A DNA stretch of 64,000 nt. Source: Methanobacterium formicicum DSM 3637. Lineage in GTDB: Archaea > Methanobacteriota > Methanobacteria > Methanobacteriales > Methanobacteriaceae. Under the pieces are notes generated by a model. It saw only the letters and a program-made list of their open reading frames with translations, had not been told where the DNA came from and searched no databases. Location of the stretch: the NCBI RefSeq assembly GCF_000302455.1, contig NZ_AMPO01000005.1, positions 1 to 64,000 of the forward strand, in the 5' to 3' direction. Positions 13,519 to 24,026 of this stretch are shown piece by piece. Positions within the stretch are counted from its first letter, which is position 1; each line of letters starts with the position of its first letter. Both the position numbers and the translations under genes were made by a program.

Positions 13519-14358
13519 TTAAACACTCCATGAAATGAATATAACTATGAATAAAAGGGATAACATCCTTCCCATTTCATTGGATGCGCCCAGAATATCT
13601 CCATTGGTCCATTTGAAATTTCTTCGGGTGATGAGGATCATTAACAATCCTGAAACAAGACCACCCAGTATGCCGATGACTCCAGTGTAACTACCAGTTA
13701 CTCCCAGGTAGTTGAAACCTAATAATCCTAGAATGATGCAGAGGGCAACTGATCCAGTGAGGAGCTTCCAGTCCATGTTATTGATGAAGTACTGGCCAGT
13801 ACCATCTTTTAATGGTTGGGAAAAAGTTGCACAGGTCACCAGGCTGAGTTTGGCAGCTACTTCCGACACAAAAACGGCTGGTAAAATGTAAACTGCGGAT
13901 AAGGATGTAATAGAGGTGACAGTTACCATGGAAACAATTAAAAGCAAGGCCAGGCCACCAGTGCCTATCCTTTTATCCCTCATTATTTCTATCTTCCGTT
14001 TGGGGTCTCCGTGGGCCATGAGGCCATCACCAAAGTCAACCAGGCCATCCAGGTGATGGAACCCAGTGAAGCTAATTGCCAAACTGTAAATCAGTGCTGC
14101 TGATAAGAGTTGAGATAGATGTAGTGGATACATAAGTAGCCATCCAAAGCCACCTACAATAATTCCAATGAAAGCTCCAATTATTGGCCAGATAAAAGTA
14201 AACTTTGCCATCTCAGGGATGGTGCTGTGAATATTTAGGGGTAGTATTGTAGAGAATGATACCAGACCTAAGAACCCATGTATGCTGAACTGGGATTCAT
14301 CATCTTTACTGGTCATCTGAGGTTGGGGAACTTTTCCCTGAAGATCTTTATTGGACAC
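13519..14358 (-). CDS. cobS: Adenosylcobinamide-GDP ribazoletransferase (cobalamin synthase)
   Basis: Joins alpha-ribazole (or its phosphate) to adenosylcobinamide-GDP in the final steps of B12 assembly, in the membrane. The polytopic 279-residue protein carries the CobS signature FHHLDGLVDFGDGLMAHGDPKRKIEIMRD split over two acidic motifs. The start is GTG with AAGGA 7 nt upstream. It extends about 20 residues before the first conserved hydrophobic segment. It precedes trm56 directly and follows a CobZ-like gene, a grouping consistent with corrinoid nucleotide-loop assembly. Confidence 0.93.
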   Translation of the reverse strand: MSNKDLQGKVPQPQMTSKDDESQFSIHGFLGLVSFSTILPLNIHSTIPEMAKFTFIWPIIGAFIGIIVGGFGWLLMYPLHLSQLLSAALIYSLAISFTGFHHLDGLVDFGDGLMAHGDPKRKIEIMRDKRIGTGGLALLLIVSMVTVTSITSLSAVYILPAVFVSEVAAKLSLVTCATFSQPLKDGTGQYFINNMDWKLLTGSVALCIILGLLGFNYLGVTGSYTGVIGILGGLVSGLLMILITRRNFKWTNGDILGASNEMGRMLSLLFIVIFISWSV

Positions 14359-14559
14359 TTTTCATTCCTTCTTAGTCAATTTTATTGATTTTAAACTTTT
14401 TTATTCATTTTAGAATACTATTTATTCTATTTGGGCTATTTTTTATTCTCTTTAAGTACTTTCAATTCATTTTATGCATATTTGTTTCTTTTAGGCATTT
14501 TAATCATTTTTGAGCCTTTTAATTCATTTAGGACACTTTAACTCTTTATTGGGAAATGT
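14359..14559. repeat. Low-complexity repeats between cobZ-like gene and cobS
   Basis: About 200 bases built of variants of a TTTATTCATTTTAG-like unit spaced 20-30 bases apart. No coding frame is evident. It separates two same-strand genes of one pathway. Confidence 0.5.
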
Positions 14560-15018
14560 TTATTCCTCAAATAATTTGGACATACAACCTGCAATTAGGC
14601 CTGCGAAAACATCGTCCAGCATGGGCCCCAGAGTCCCGATAATCCCTGGCTTGGCTTCATCATACCGTTTAAAGTTAAAAATAGCCTTGGTTCCAGCTAT
14701 CTGGTTGGCAATGGCCATCCCCAAAACTTCGTCGGAGTAGAGGTAGGCGGGATCATCATCCACATCCACACCTTTAATTCGGTGATCTAAGAGGTCCTCT
14801 TCAACTCGAATACCTGCTATAATCAATACTATAACATTAATATCTGTCAATGACTTTTTGATCTGTTCTTCAAGTCTTATTTCCAATTCTTCAGTTTTTT
14901 CGACTCCAGCCAGAAGTTCCAAACCTGCTTCCACCAGTTGTGGTACTTCAACTCCTGCTTCGCTCATGTAGTCATAAATTGAGCTGGATACGTCATTATC
15001 TTTCATTAAAACACCCAT
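14560..15018 (-). CDS. CobZ/PgpA-type phosphatase (alpha-ribazole phosphatase candidate)
   Basis: 152 residues of the phosphatidylglycerophosphatase A-like fold that in methanogens includes the alpha-ribazole phosphatase CobZ. Conserved features are the acidic DDDPAYLYSDEVLGMAIANQIAGTKAIFNFKRYDE stretch (read as separate parts) and KPGIIGTLGPMLDDVFAGLIAG near the end. Position immediately upstream of cobS supports a B12 role over a lipid role. Start choice is open: the ATG at 15018, or the ATG at 15006, which has GGTG 5 nt upstream. Confidence 0.82.
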   Translation of the reverse strand: MGVLMKDNDVSSSIYDYMSEAGVEVPQLVEAGLELLAGVEKTEELEIRLEEQIKKSLTDINVIVLIIAGIRVEEDLLDHRIKGVDVDDDPAYLYSDEVLGMAIANQIAGTKAIFNFKRYDEAKPGIIGTLGPMLDDVFAGLIAGCMSKLFEE

Positions 15019-15316
15019 AATCTATAATATTAAGAGGTATGCACTATCTAAAATAGTTTATTCTAAATAATAAAGAACTCATTAAGTGTAACTTTTCTTT
15101 TTGTAGTCTTATAGTTGTAGCCTTTGTATGTAATTTGTTACGTAAATTTAATATCTTTCCAGAAAATTATCAAAACGAATATTATTTAGATAATTGACCA
15201 CATAAATAACACTAGAATTATCTAACAGGATGGAAAATATGGGAATATTAAGTACTAAAATGGATTTAATATTCCTAAAGGCCTTTAAATGGTGATTGTC
15301 AATATAAGGGGGTGTT
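15019..15316. other. Divergent intergenic region
   Basis: About 300 AT-rich bases between the cobZ-like gene (minus) and the zinc-ribbon gene pair (plus). It must hold both promoters, but no box stands out enough to assign. No gene is seen. Confidence 0.4.
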
Positions 15317-15823
15317 ATGTTGAAAGTTCATCTTAGAGTCTTTGTAGAGGTAGAAAACCTGGGAAAAGCTATGAATGCCCTTGCTGATGCCGGAATCACT
15401 GGATTCTATATTCTGGAGTACAAAGGCATGTCTCCTCAGGACTGGAAAGGGTTCTCAATTAAAGAAGACCCAAAATCGGCTATTGGGCTTATCAAGGACT
15501 ATGCCACCGATGCAGTACTGGTCTGCAGCGTAGTGGACGAAGAAAAAACAGATAAAATAGTAGAATCTGTAATGCAGGCACTGGAAGGTGAAAAATACAC
15601 TATTCTGGAAGTACCTATCCGCAGAATTATAGTCAACAACCAGGACCCTGAAAAAGAAAGGGCTGAAACATGGTTACTGGAGAAAGAAGTACCCTGTTTT
15701 TATTGTGGTGAAAATTCTGTTCAAAGGATAAGAATCGACATGAACAAAGCTAAAATATGGTGTACCAATTGCGGTGCAGCCCGTTACTATCTTATAAAAG
15801 GTGTGGAAAAGGAGGGAAGCTGA
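15317..15823 (+). CDS. MJ1244-type conserved methanogen protein with C-terminal zinc ribbon
   Basis: 168 residues. The first ~105 look like a ferredoxin-fold/PII-like domain (MLKVHLRVFVEVENLGKAMN, then a VPIRRIIVNN strand). The last ~45 form a Cys4 zinc ribbon (CFYCGENSVQRI..CTNCGAARYY). I recall this arrangement as the MJ1244 family of methanogens, with no established function. GGGGGTG precedes the ATG. Its TGA overlaps the ATG of the next gene, so the two are one operon. Confidence 0.75.
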   Translation: MLKVHLRVFVEVENLGKAMNALADAGITGFYILEYKGMSPQDWKGFSIKEDPKSAIGLIKDYATDAVLVCSVVDEEKTDKIVESVMQALEGEKYTILEVPIRRIIVNNQDPEKERAETWLLEKEVPCFYCGENSVQRIRIDMNKAKIWCTNCGAARYYLIKGVEKEGS

Positions 15824-15990
15824 TGGCAGTTAAAAAATGGAAACTTGAAAAGGGAGCCAACTGCTATAACTGCGGAGATGCTACCACTCATGATATAGAG
15901 GTCGATGAGTTCAACATTAAAATACGCTGCCGTGAATGTGGATTCAGCAGATATTACACCTTCCATATGGTGGATCTGCCCCGCAAATGA
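15823..15990 (+). CDS. Small zinc-ribbon protein
   Basis: 55 residues starting at the ATG that overlaps the previous stop (TGATG), with AGGAGG upstream. It is a single Cys4 ribbon: CYNCGDATTHDIEV..CRECGFSRYYTFH. It repeats the C-terminal ribbon of the preceding protein (CGFSRYY against CGAARYY), so it looks like a split-off paralogue of that domain and may pair with it. The function is unknown. Confidence 0.8.
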   Translation: MAVKKWKLEKGANCYNCGDATTHDIEVDEFNIKIRCRECGFSRYYTFHMVDLPRK

Positions 15991-16079
15991 CGAATTTAAA
16001 AATCTAGGGAAACCATTGATATATAATTAAAAATTTGGAATGATTTAAAAAAGAAAATAGGAGTGTTTAACACACCTAT

Positions 16080-16523
<444 letters not shown>

Positions 16524-16532
16524 TTATTTCAC

Positions 16533-16595
16533 CTCATAGTTATGAGTACAAACTCGTTTTTGAGTCAATTATTATAATTCTCAATCAATTATATA
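16533..16595 (-). promoter_or_regulatory. hsp20 promoter with overlapping inverted repeats
   Basis: On the minus strand a TATA box (TTTTATATAAT, about 16586-16595) is followed by three linked inverted repeats: ACTC-6-GAGT (16552-16565), GAGT-4-ACTC (16544-16555) and the perfect CTCATA-2-TATGAG (16533-16546), which abuts the ribosome binding site. The cluster covers the expected transcript start and leader, the right place for a heat-shock repressor operator. Confidence 0.55.
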
Positions 16596-16782
16596 AAATT
16601 TCCCAGAAAACAAAAAAAATAATGATGAGGAAAGATAATAATATTAATCAATGTGATTTGGTTAAGAAGTAGTCAGGTTAAGAAACAAGGTAGAAATGAC
16701 CCGGATTAAGAAGGAATGATACGTTTAACATCATTGGTTGATTATTCTTATTTAAGGATTTATTTAAGGAGGATTCAAAGTC

Positions 16783-17973
16783 ATGGCATTAATTATTGAT
16801 CCACAACAGGCAGGGATATCTGGAAACATGGTCATAGGGGCCCTGATAAATTTAGGGGCAACTGCAGAAATAGTTAAAGAAATCATGGAGCATTATGGTT
16901 CCTATTTTGGAGAGATAACTGTTAAGATTGAAGATGTTAATAAATCAGGAATTTCTACAACCTTTGTTAATGTTAAATGTTCTGATCATAAACCCATAGC
17001 TTACCCAATTTTACTGGAAACTTTAGAAGAAATTGAACATGAAAAAATCACTTCCCCTATTTTGAACTTTGCCAAAAAAGTTTTCCAAACACTGGCAATA
17101 GCTGAATCTCATGTTCACGGAGTAGATATGGATAAGATACATTTTCATGAGGTCGGGGCGGCTGATGCGGTGGCAGATGTAATCGGTGCCTCTTATGCTT
17201 TCCATGAATTAGGGTTATCTCATCAAAAAGTTTATGGACTTCCACCTGCCCTGGGAGGAGGTAGGATAAAGAGTGATCATGGAAATCTAACTGTCCCTGC
17301 CCCGGCAACCCTTGAAATTCTTAAAAACATTCCAGCTATGGGTGGACCTGTAAATCATGAACTTACCACACCAACGGGAGCAGCTTTACTGGTGAACATG
17401 GTGGATGAATTCTCAGAATTTTATCCCCTAATAACCAACAAAAAGATTGCATATGGAGCTGGAAGCCATGATCTGAACTATCCAAACGTTTTAAGACTAG
17501 TTTTGGGTACATCTCCCATACCCACCGATAAAATATCGATTCTAGAGACAAATCTGGATGATGTTACTGGGGAAGTGTTAGGTCATACTGTGGACAGGCT
17601 TATGGAGGAAGGTGCACTTGATGTGACCATAATCCCCACTATTGCCAAGAAAAACAGGCCAGCTCATCTTTTAAGAGTGATCAGTAAATCCAGCATGAAT
17701 TCTATTCTTTCAGAGACCATAATTCGGGAAACAGGTACTCTTGGTGTTAGAACAATTCCCTATGTACACCGGAACATTGTAAGCCGTGAGATAATTCCAG
17801 TTGAGGTTGACTTTAATGGACAACCAAAGACAGTGCGGATTAAAGTTGCTAAGATTGGTGAGGAGATAGTTAACGTCACCGTTGAATACGAAGATGCTCG
17901 AAAGGTTTCAGAAGAGATTCAAATGCCCCTAAAAGATGTTATAAGATTTATAAATCAAAAAATTAGTTTTTAA
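16783..17973 (+). CDS. larC: LarC-family nickel insertion protein (P2TMN nickel chelatase)
   Basis: LarC inserts nickel into pyridinium-3,5-bisthiocarboxylic acid mononucleotide to make the nickel-pincer cofactor of lactate racemase and relatives. The 396-residue protein has the family's opening (LIIDPQQAGISGNMVIGALINLGA), the metal-binding-like HFHEVGAADAVADVIGA motif and the C-terminal domain (ETNLDDVTGEVLGHTVDRLME). It is a single uninterrupted frame with AGGAGG upstream. LarB, LarE and a LarA-like enzyme are not in this window. Confidence 0.92.
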   Translation: MALIIDPQQAGISGNMVIGALINLGATAEIVKEIMEHYGSYFGEITVKIEDVNKSGISTTFVNVKCSDHKPIAYPILLETLEEIEHEKITSPILNFAKKVFQTLAIAESHVHGVDMDKIHFHEVGAADAVADVIGASYAFHELGLSHQKVYGLPPALGGGRIKSDHGNLTVPAPATLEILKNIPAMGGPVNHELTTPTGAALLVNMVDEFSEFYPLITNKKIAYGAGSHDLNYPNVLRLVLGTSPIPTDKISILETNLDDVTGEVLGHTVDRLMEEGALDVTIIPTIAKKNRPAHLLRVISKSSMNSILSETIIRETGTLGVRTIPYVHRNIVSREIIPVEVDFNGQPKTVRIKVAKIGEEIVNVTVEYEDARKVSEEIQMPLKDVIRFINQKISF

Positions 17974-18166
17974 ATTGTTAAATCTGTTTTAAGTGGAATC
18001 CTCTTTTTATTTTTATTTTTTTACTCTATTTTTCCATTAATTTCATTTTCAAGTATGGAAAGATTAAAATAATTTGTGGATCTCATATTACGTAAAAATA
18101 TGTTAATATGAAAATATTTGAATTAAGCTTCCTAGCCAATATTCAATGGCTCGGGGGTGAGGGGGA

Positions 18167-19399
18167 ATGGACATGCCAGAAGATTTGAGTGGATTATCTG
18201 ATGAAAAATTGGATGAATTAACTAAGAAATGGGAAAAGGAAAAAAAATATTATGATGCTCTGAAGAGTAAAGCTGAAGCAGAGGCAGCTGCAAATCCTTC
18301 GGAAATGGAAAATGCAAAAACACTTGCTGAACAGCAAAAAGCAATTGCCGAAGCTCAGAAAGATACTTTAAAAGCAGAATTGCCTGATTTTAGTGCGAAA
18401 GGTCCGGAGGGTAAAATAACTGCTACTGATGTAAATATTGAATGTCAGGTACTGGCTTATCGGGCTGTTTCTAAGATTGTGTCTTATATAAGTGAAAAGA
18501 TCAAAAAGGAACATCCCACGACGAAAAAAGTGGTTATCTGTGATCGTAACGATCTTAACAATTATTTCTCCTATAAAATATTCATAAAACAGTTAGAGCT
18601 CTTAAAAACTGAATATGATGGGGCTTTAACTATTGAAGCGGAAGAAGTAAGTAATGGTGCTCGGGCTATTATGGCGGCTGCTTCCTTAACTGGAGTTTCA
18701 ACAGTTTTAAGTTCAATAGTTGATTTTGCTTCTCTTTTTAGGACAGATGTGGACATCAAGGGAGTGGATGTTGAAATAGTTGAAGAAGCATTGATTGCAG
18801 AGTTAGTAAAGGCTTTGAAAGATAAAACCACACCAGAAAAGAAAGAGATAAAACCAATATACCTTCCCTTCAGGATAAATGTTCCTGATAAGTTTCTAAC
18901 TGAAATATCCAACTTAGATAAATGTAGGGATGAAGCCCTTAAAATAATCGAAGATTGTAAAAAAAATGGAAACTGTCAGGAAGATGTTGACAAGTTAAGT
19001 GAGTTAAACGGCCTTTATGATAAAATAAAAAGTGCCTTAGTATCTATTGATGAAAAAACAGGAACTAGTAGACTGGAAAAATTGATAAAGGGCGAAATTT
19101 TAAATACGGAACTCCAGCCGGAACATAATGTGAAATCAGAAAATCCAAAAGTGGAAAATCCAGAAAATGAGGAAAATGAGGAAATAGATATGCTTTACGT
19201 TAAGGTGGTAAAAGCAGGGGGAAATAACCAAACAAAAAGGAGATTTTGGACAAATGAAATAGCTCACAGTGGTGGTGCTATAGTGGCCTATTTCCTGATG
19301 GATAAGAATGGAACAATAAAAGAATCAGAGAATTTATACTATCTTTATCCTTACCAGCGTTTTGATGAGTCCCCTAAACAATTGAACAATTTAAATTAA
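18167..19399 (+). CDS. Orphan 410-residue protein of unknown function
   Basis: I do not recognise this protein. Residues 1-75 are charged and Ala-rich and look like a helical coiled coil (DELTKKWEKEKKYYDALKSK). About 85-220 is an alpha/beta region containing TTKKVVICDRNDLNNYF and a hydrophobic stretch near 165-190 (AIMAAASLTGVSTVLSSIVDF). Residues about 285-330 form another helix with CKKNGNCQED. A Glu/Asn-rich linker follows (NPENEENEE), then a short beta-rich tail (YVKVVKAGGNNQTKRRFW). There is no signal peptide. G-rich GGTGAGGGGGA precedes the ATG. It stands alone between larC and queC. Confidence 0.8.
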   Translation: MDMPEDLSGLSDEKLDELTKKWEKEKKYYDALKSKAEAEAAANPSEMENAKTLAEQQKAIAEAQKDTLKAELPDFSAKGPEGKITATDVNIECQVLAYRAVSKIVSYISEKIKKEHPTTKKVVICDRNDLNNYFSYKIFIKQLELLKTEYDGALTIEAEEVSNGARAIMAAASLTGVSTVLSSIVDFASLFRTDVDIKGVDVEIVEEALIAELVKALKDKTTPEKKEIKPIYLPFRINVPDKFLTEISNLDKCRDEALKIIEDCKKNGNCQEDVDKLSELNGLYDKIKSALVSIDEKTGTSRLEKLIKGEILNTELQPEHNVKSENPKVENPENEENEEIDMLYVKVVKAGGNNQTKRRFWTNEIAHSGGAIVAYFLMDKNGTIKESENLYYLYPYQRFDESPKQLNNLN

Positions 19400-19521
19400 A
19401 TACGAGAAAATTTAACTTAATTAATTACATTTATGTACATACATATAATTTAGAAAAATAAGTTTATTATAAAATATCAATTCAAGAAACAATCAAGATT
19501 AGATTAGGGAGAACAATTTTC

Positions 19522-20211
19522 ATGGAAAAGTCAAAGAAAGCAATATCTGTCCTCTCCGGAGGTTTGGACTCAACAGTAGCCACTGCCTTGTTTGCTAAAG
19601 ATTACAATGTGCATGCAATAACCTTTAATTACGGTCAAAGAAGTGCAGAGATGGAAATTAAAGCTTCAAAGGCCATATGTGAAAAATTAGGTATGGAGCA
19701 CACGGTTATTGAACTGCCATGGCTGGCACAACTCGGGGGGTCAGCATTGACCAGTTCAGAAGAGGAGGTTCCACGGCTTGAAATGGATGAACTGGATGAT
19801 AAAGAAATTTGTGATGAAAGTGCCCGGAAGGTATGGGTCCCGGGTAGGAATGTTGTTTTTTCATCCATTGCATTATCATTTGCAGAGGCAGAAGGTGCAG
19901 AGAAGATAATTGTTGGCTGGGATTTTGAAGAAGCTGCTACATTCCCGGATAATTCCAAGGAATTCCTGGATGCTTTCAACAACCTCCTGAAAATTGGTTC
20001 TCTGGATGATATTCAAATAGAAGCCCCTTTGATCCAGATGGATAAAAAAGAAATTGTAAAACTGGGCGATGATATAGGTACACCACTTGATATCAGTTAT
20101 TCCTGTTACATGGGTGATGAATACCATTGTGGTGTATGTGAATCATGTATGAGACGTAAAAGGGCTTTTGAATTGACTGGTGTTGAAGATAAAACAGAAT
20201 ATAAAAAGTAG
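19522..20211 (+). CDS. queC: 7-cyano-7-deazaguanine synthase
   Basis: Makes preQ0 from 7-carboxy-7-deazaguanine with ATP and ammonia. In archaea preQ0 goes to archaeosine in tRNA. 229 residues: the PP-loop ATP site is LSGGLDSTVATALF at 11-24, the substrate region is VPGRNVVFSSIALSFAE, and the zinc site is at the end (CYMGDEYHCGVCESCMRRK). The start is an ATG with GGGAG upstream. No other preQ0 gene is adjacent. Confidence 0.96.
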   Translation: MEKSKKAISVLSGGLDSTVATALFAKDYNVHAITFNYGQRSAEMEIKASKAICEKLGMEHTVIELPWLAQLGGSALTSSEEEVPRLEMDELDDKEICDESARKVWVPGRNVVFSSIALSFAEAEGAEKIIVGWDFEEAATFPDNSKEFLDAFNNLLKIGSLDDIQIEAPLIQMDKKEIVKLGDDIGTPLDISYSCYMGDEYHCGVCESCMRRKRAFELTGVEDKTEYKK

Positions 20212-20280
20212 CACTTAGTAAATACAGAATCTGGTAAATGATAATTTGATACTGAGTTTTTAGACTTGATGCTGGGTGTA

Positions 20281-20299
20281 ATGCTTGCTACTGAAGCAT
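20281..20299 (+). terminator. Small hairpin between convergent genes
   Basis: ATGCTT and AAGCAT form a perfect 6-bp inverted repeat around a 7-nt loop, in the 126-base gap between queC and the convergent small gene. It may act as a terminator, but no T-run follows closely. Confidence 0.3.
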
Positions 20300-20337
20300 G
20301 GGTTGTTACTAGTTTTCAGGTCTCATATTAAGTTCAT

Positions 20338-20652
20338 TCATGGGTACATTTCATGACTTACTATTTTTAAAAGATATTCATTAGTTTTAGATGAACTTCT
20401 TTTAATTTCCAGCTTATCCCCTTGTTCTAGTCCTTCCCATTTGATGAAGTAATGTTCATGAGGTAGGTCCGGTCCTCTACATGTGCAGGGGTATGATTCT
20501 ACCTGGACCTTGCAGGAAGAGTTCTCTGATTTAAGTTCAAAAACTTCTCCCAATGGTGGAAAAAATGATAATTTATTCTTTAAAATAAATATAAAATCAT
20601 TACTCGCTTCTTTTGATGATATTTTTCTGGAATACTTGGTTTTTGAACTCAT
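20338..20652 (-). CDS. Hypothetical 104-residue protein
   Basis: Not recognised. It is soluble, Lys/Ser-rich, probably beta-rich, with no signal or membrane segment. A Cys pair (YPCTCRGPD) and a His pair (PHEHYFIKW) in the middle could bind metal. GGGGGA lies 6-7 nt before the ATG, the same G-rich ribosome-binding style as nearby genes, and no competing frame is better, which supports a real gene. A tandem repeat sits just upstream. Confidence 0.6.
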   Translation of the reverse strand: MSSKTKYSRKISSKEASNDFIFILKNKLSFFPPLGEVFELKSENSSCKVQVESYPCTCRGPDLPHEHYFIKWEGLEQGDKLEIKRSSSKTNEYLLKIVSHEMYP

Positions 20653-20972
20653 GGAATTTCCCCCTTACTAATGTGTCTTCCATTATTGATATGTCTCCAT
20701 TACTGAGGTGTCTTTTTCTAAACCCTTAATGCTGTGCCTTTTACCTTATCCTTTATCAGTGTCTTTTACTAATAAGTGGGGTTTTATTAATATAATCACC
20801 TACTGTGGTTGTGTCAATATTAATTATATGAATATGGTGCTGCTCTTTGTAATAAAATTTTTATTTGATGATAAATTTAATGTATTTGAGCAAAAAATTT
20901 AAACAAGATATATCATATTATTTTTTACCAAAATAAATCTTTTTTATCAAGCTAAATCATGGAGATTTTTTG
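20653..20972. repeat. Divergent gap with 17-bp tandem repeats
   Basis: Three degenerate 17-18-base units lie end to end at 20664-20717, each of the type TTACTRAKGTGTCTTCCA (units starting near 20665, 20683 and 20700). They sit directly upstream of the small minus-strand gene. The remaining ~250 bases are AT-rich and hold the V4R gene promoter. I do not support the short plus-strand frame at 20708, which consists of this repeat plus low-complexity sequence. Confidence 0.5.
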
Positions 20973-21584
20973 ATGAACAACGAGGACCTAAAAAAGGCCA
21001 TAGATTTTTACCGTTCTTTGGTTCAAGAGGAAATTGCAAGTGAAAAAATTGTTGATGGCAAACCTATTGGTCCCAGAACGCTCATAAAGAAGGATCATCT
21101 TGATTTAAACGATATAATCAATCCTGAAAGGTCTTTTTTAGGTAAAGATGTGACTGGTGATCTTGATTCGGTATACGTTACCACATTTAGGATTGGAAAT
21201 TTAAAAAAACCAATGTCACTTGCCAAATCGGGTTATGGTACTGATATAATTGCAGGAATAGAAATGGGAGTTAACCTGGTTAAAACTGGTATTATCAAAA
21301 ATTTTGATGATATCTCTGAGTTTTTAGCCAAGTATAAAGTAGGTATTCTTGATATTTTCAAAGAAGAAGAAATAAAAAATGGAAAAAGACTCGATATTAG
21401 AGTTTATGAATGTATTGAGTGCGCAGGGTTACCTAACATAGGAGAACCTATCTGTTACTATGAAACAGGCATGATCATTGGCATATTGGGGGAATTAACT
21501 CATAAAGAGGTTTTTGCTGAGGAAATACGATGCTGGACCAGTGGTTATTCGTTCTGTCAATTTGATGTTGAAATAAAAGATTAA
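20973..21584 (+). CDS. V4R (4-vinyl reductase) domain protein
   Basis: About 203 residues. The C-terminal half matches the V4R small-molecule-binding fold: YECIECAGLPNIGEPICYYETGMIIGILGEL, then EEIRCWTSGYSFCQFDVEI, with Cys residues in the usual E-C-x-G and C-x-F places. The N-terminal ~110 residues are a helical and beta region of unknown role. V4R domains are thought to sense small hydrophobic ligands or metals. GGAG lies 8 nt before the ATG at 20973. A Roadblock gene follows on the same strand. Confidence 0.8.
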   Translation: MNNEDLKKAIDFYRSLVQEEIASEKIVDGKPIGPRTLIKKDHLDLNDIINPERSFLGKDVTGDLDSVYVTTFRIGNLKKPMSLAKSGYGTDIIAGIEMGVNLVKTGIIKNFDDISEFLAKYKVGILDIFKEEEIKNGKRLDIRVYECIECAGLPNIGEPICYYETGMIIGILGELTHKEVFAEEIRCWTSGYSFCQFDVEIKD

Positions 21585-21734
21585 AATAGATGAGACTTAG
21601 AAGGGGATTTTATCTATTGTAATGGTATGAAATTTATAATGACCATAAGTTATCAGGAGCCATGTCTGTCAGTAACCATGAGTCTATCAGAAATTTTATA
21701 GAGATAATTAAATTGTTGAATTTGAGGGTTAGTT

Positions 21735-22112
21735 ATGGTAGAAACTAAAAAAGAGAAATTGGATAATGTTTTGTCATCATTTTTACAGGTAGGTCAAATT
21801 AAAGCATGTGCAATTGTTTCAAAAGAAGGCCTCCTCATCAGTTCCAGAACCCCTCCTGATGTTGATGCCCGTATATTTTCAGCACTCTGTTCCACCATAC
21901 TGGGAGCTGCTGAAGCTGCTTCAACACAAATGAAAACAGGATCTGTGAGTGAAGTTTCTCTTAAAACTGAGAAAGGGAATATAGTTTTAATTCCAGCAGG
22001 ATCAAAGGCTATTTTAACTACTTTAACTGAGACTGAAGCCCAAATTGGACTTATACTTTATGAGATGGAAGAAAAGGCAAAAGAGGTTGAACAGATACTT
22101 CACGGGACTTAA
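21735..22112 (+). CDS. Roadblock/LC7 domain protein
   Basis: 125 residues covering one Roadblock/LC7 fold: a helix (LDNVLSSFLQVGQIKACAIVSKEG), the LLISSRTPPDVDARIFSALCSTILGAAE stretch and the strand NIVLIPAGSKAILTTLT. MglB-type Roadblock proteins act as GTPase partners or signalling dimers. No GTPase is adjacent here. It lies 150 bases after the V4R gene on the same strand and may share its promoter. Confidence 0.85.
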   Translation: MVETKKEKLDNVLSSFLQVGQIKACAIVSKEGLLISSRTPPDVDARIFSALCSTILGAAEAASTQMKTGSVSEVSLKTEKGNIVLIPAGSKAILTTLTETEAQIGLILYEMEEKAKEVEQILHGT

Positions 22113-22307
22113 AATTAAATTTTAGTCATTATTTTATAGTTTATTGTATATTGGGTTAACTTATTGGATTAGATATGGTAGATTTGATTTAAATTATAAA
22201 ATTAGGATAAAATCTTTTTCCAAGAAATTTATTTCCTTAAAAAAAATCGAATTACTTATTCTAAGTTTTTTAGTATTCATTTATAAATAAAAAATAAGGT
22301 GATGGTG

Positions 22308-24026
<1,719 letters not shown>

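Noticed and set aside
20338..20652. Emfourin-like inhibitor of the protealysin-like enzyme
   Set aside because: Length is similar, but I see no emfourin features, and it lies over 4 kb away on the other strand.
20708..20902. Plus-strand frame of 64 codons
   Set aside because: It begins inside the tandem repeat region and has no ribosome binding site or recognisable composition.
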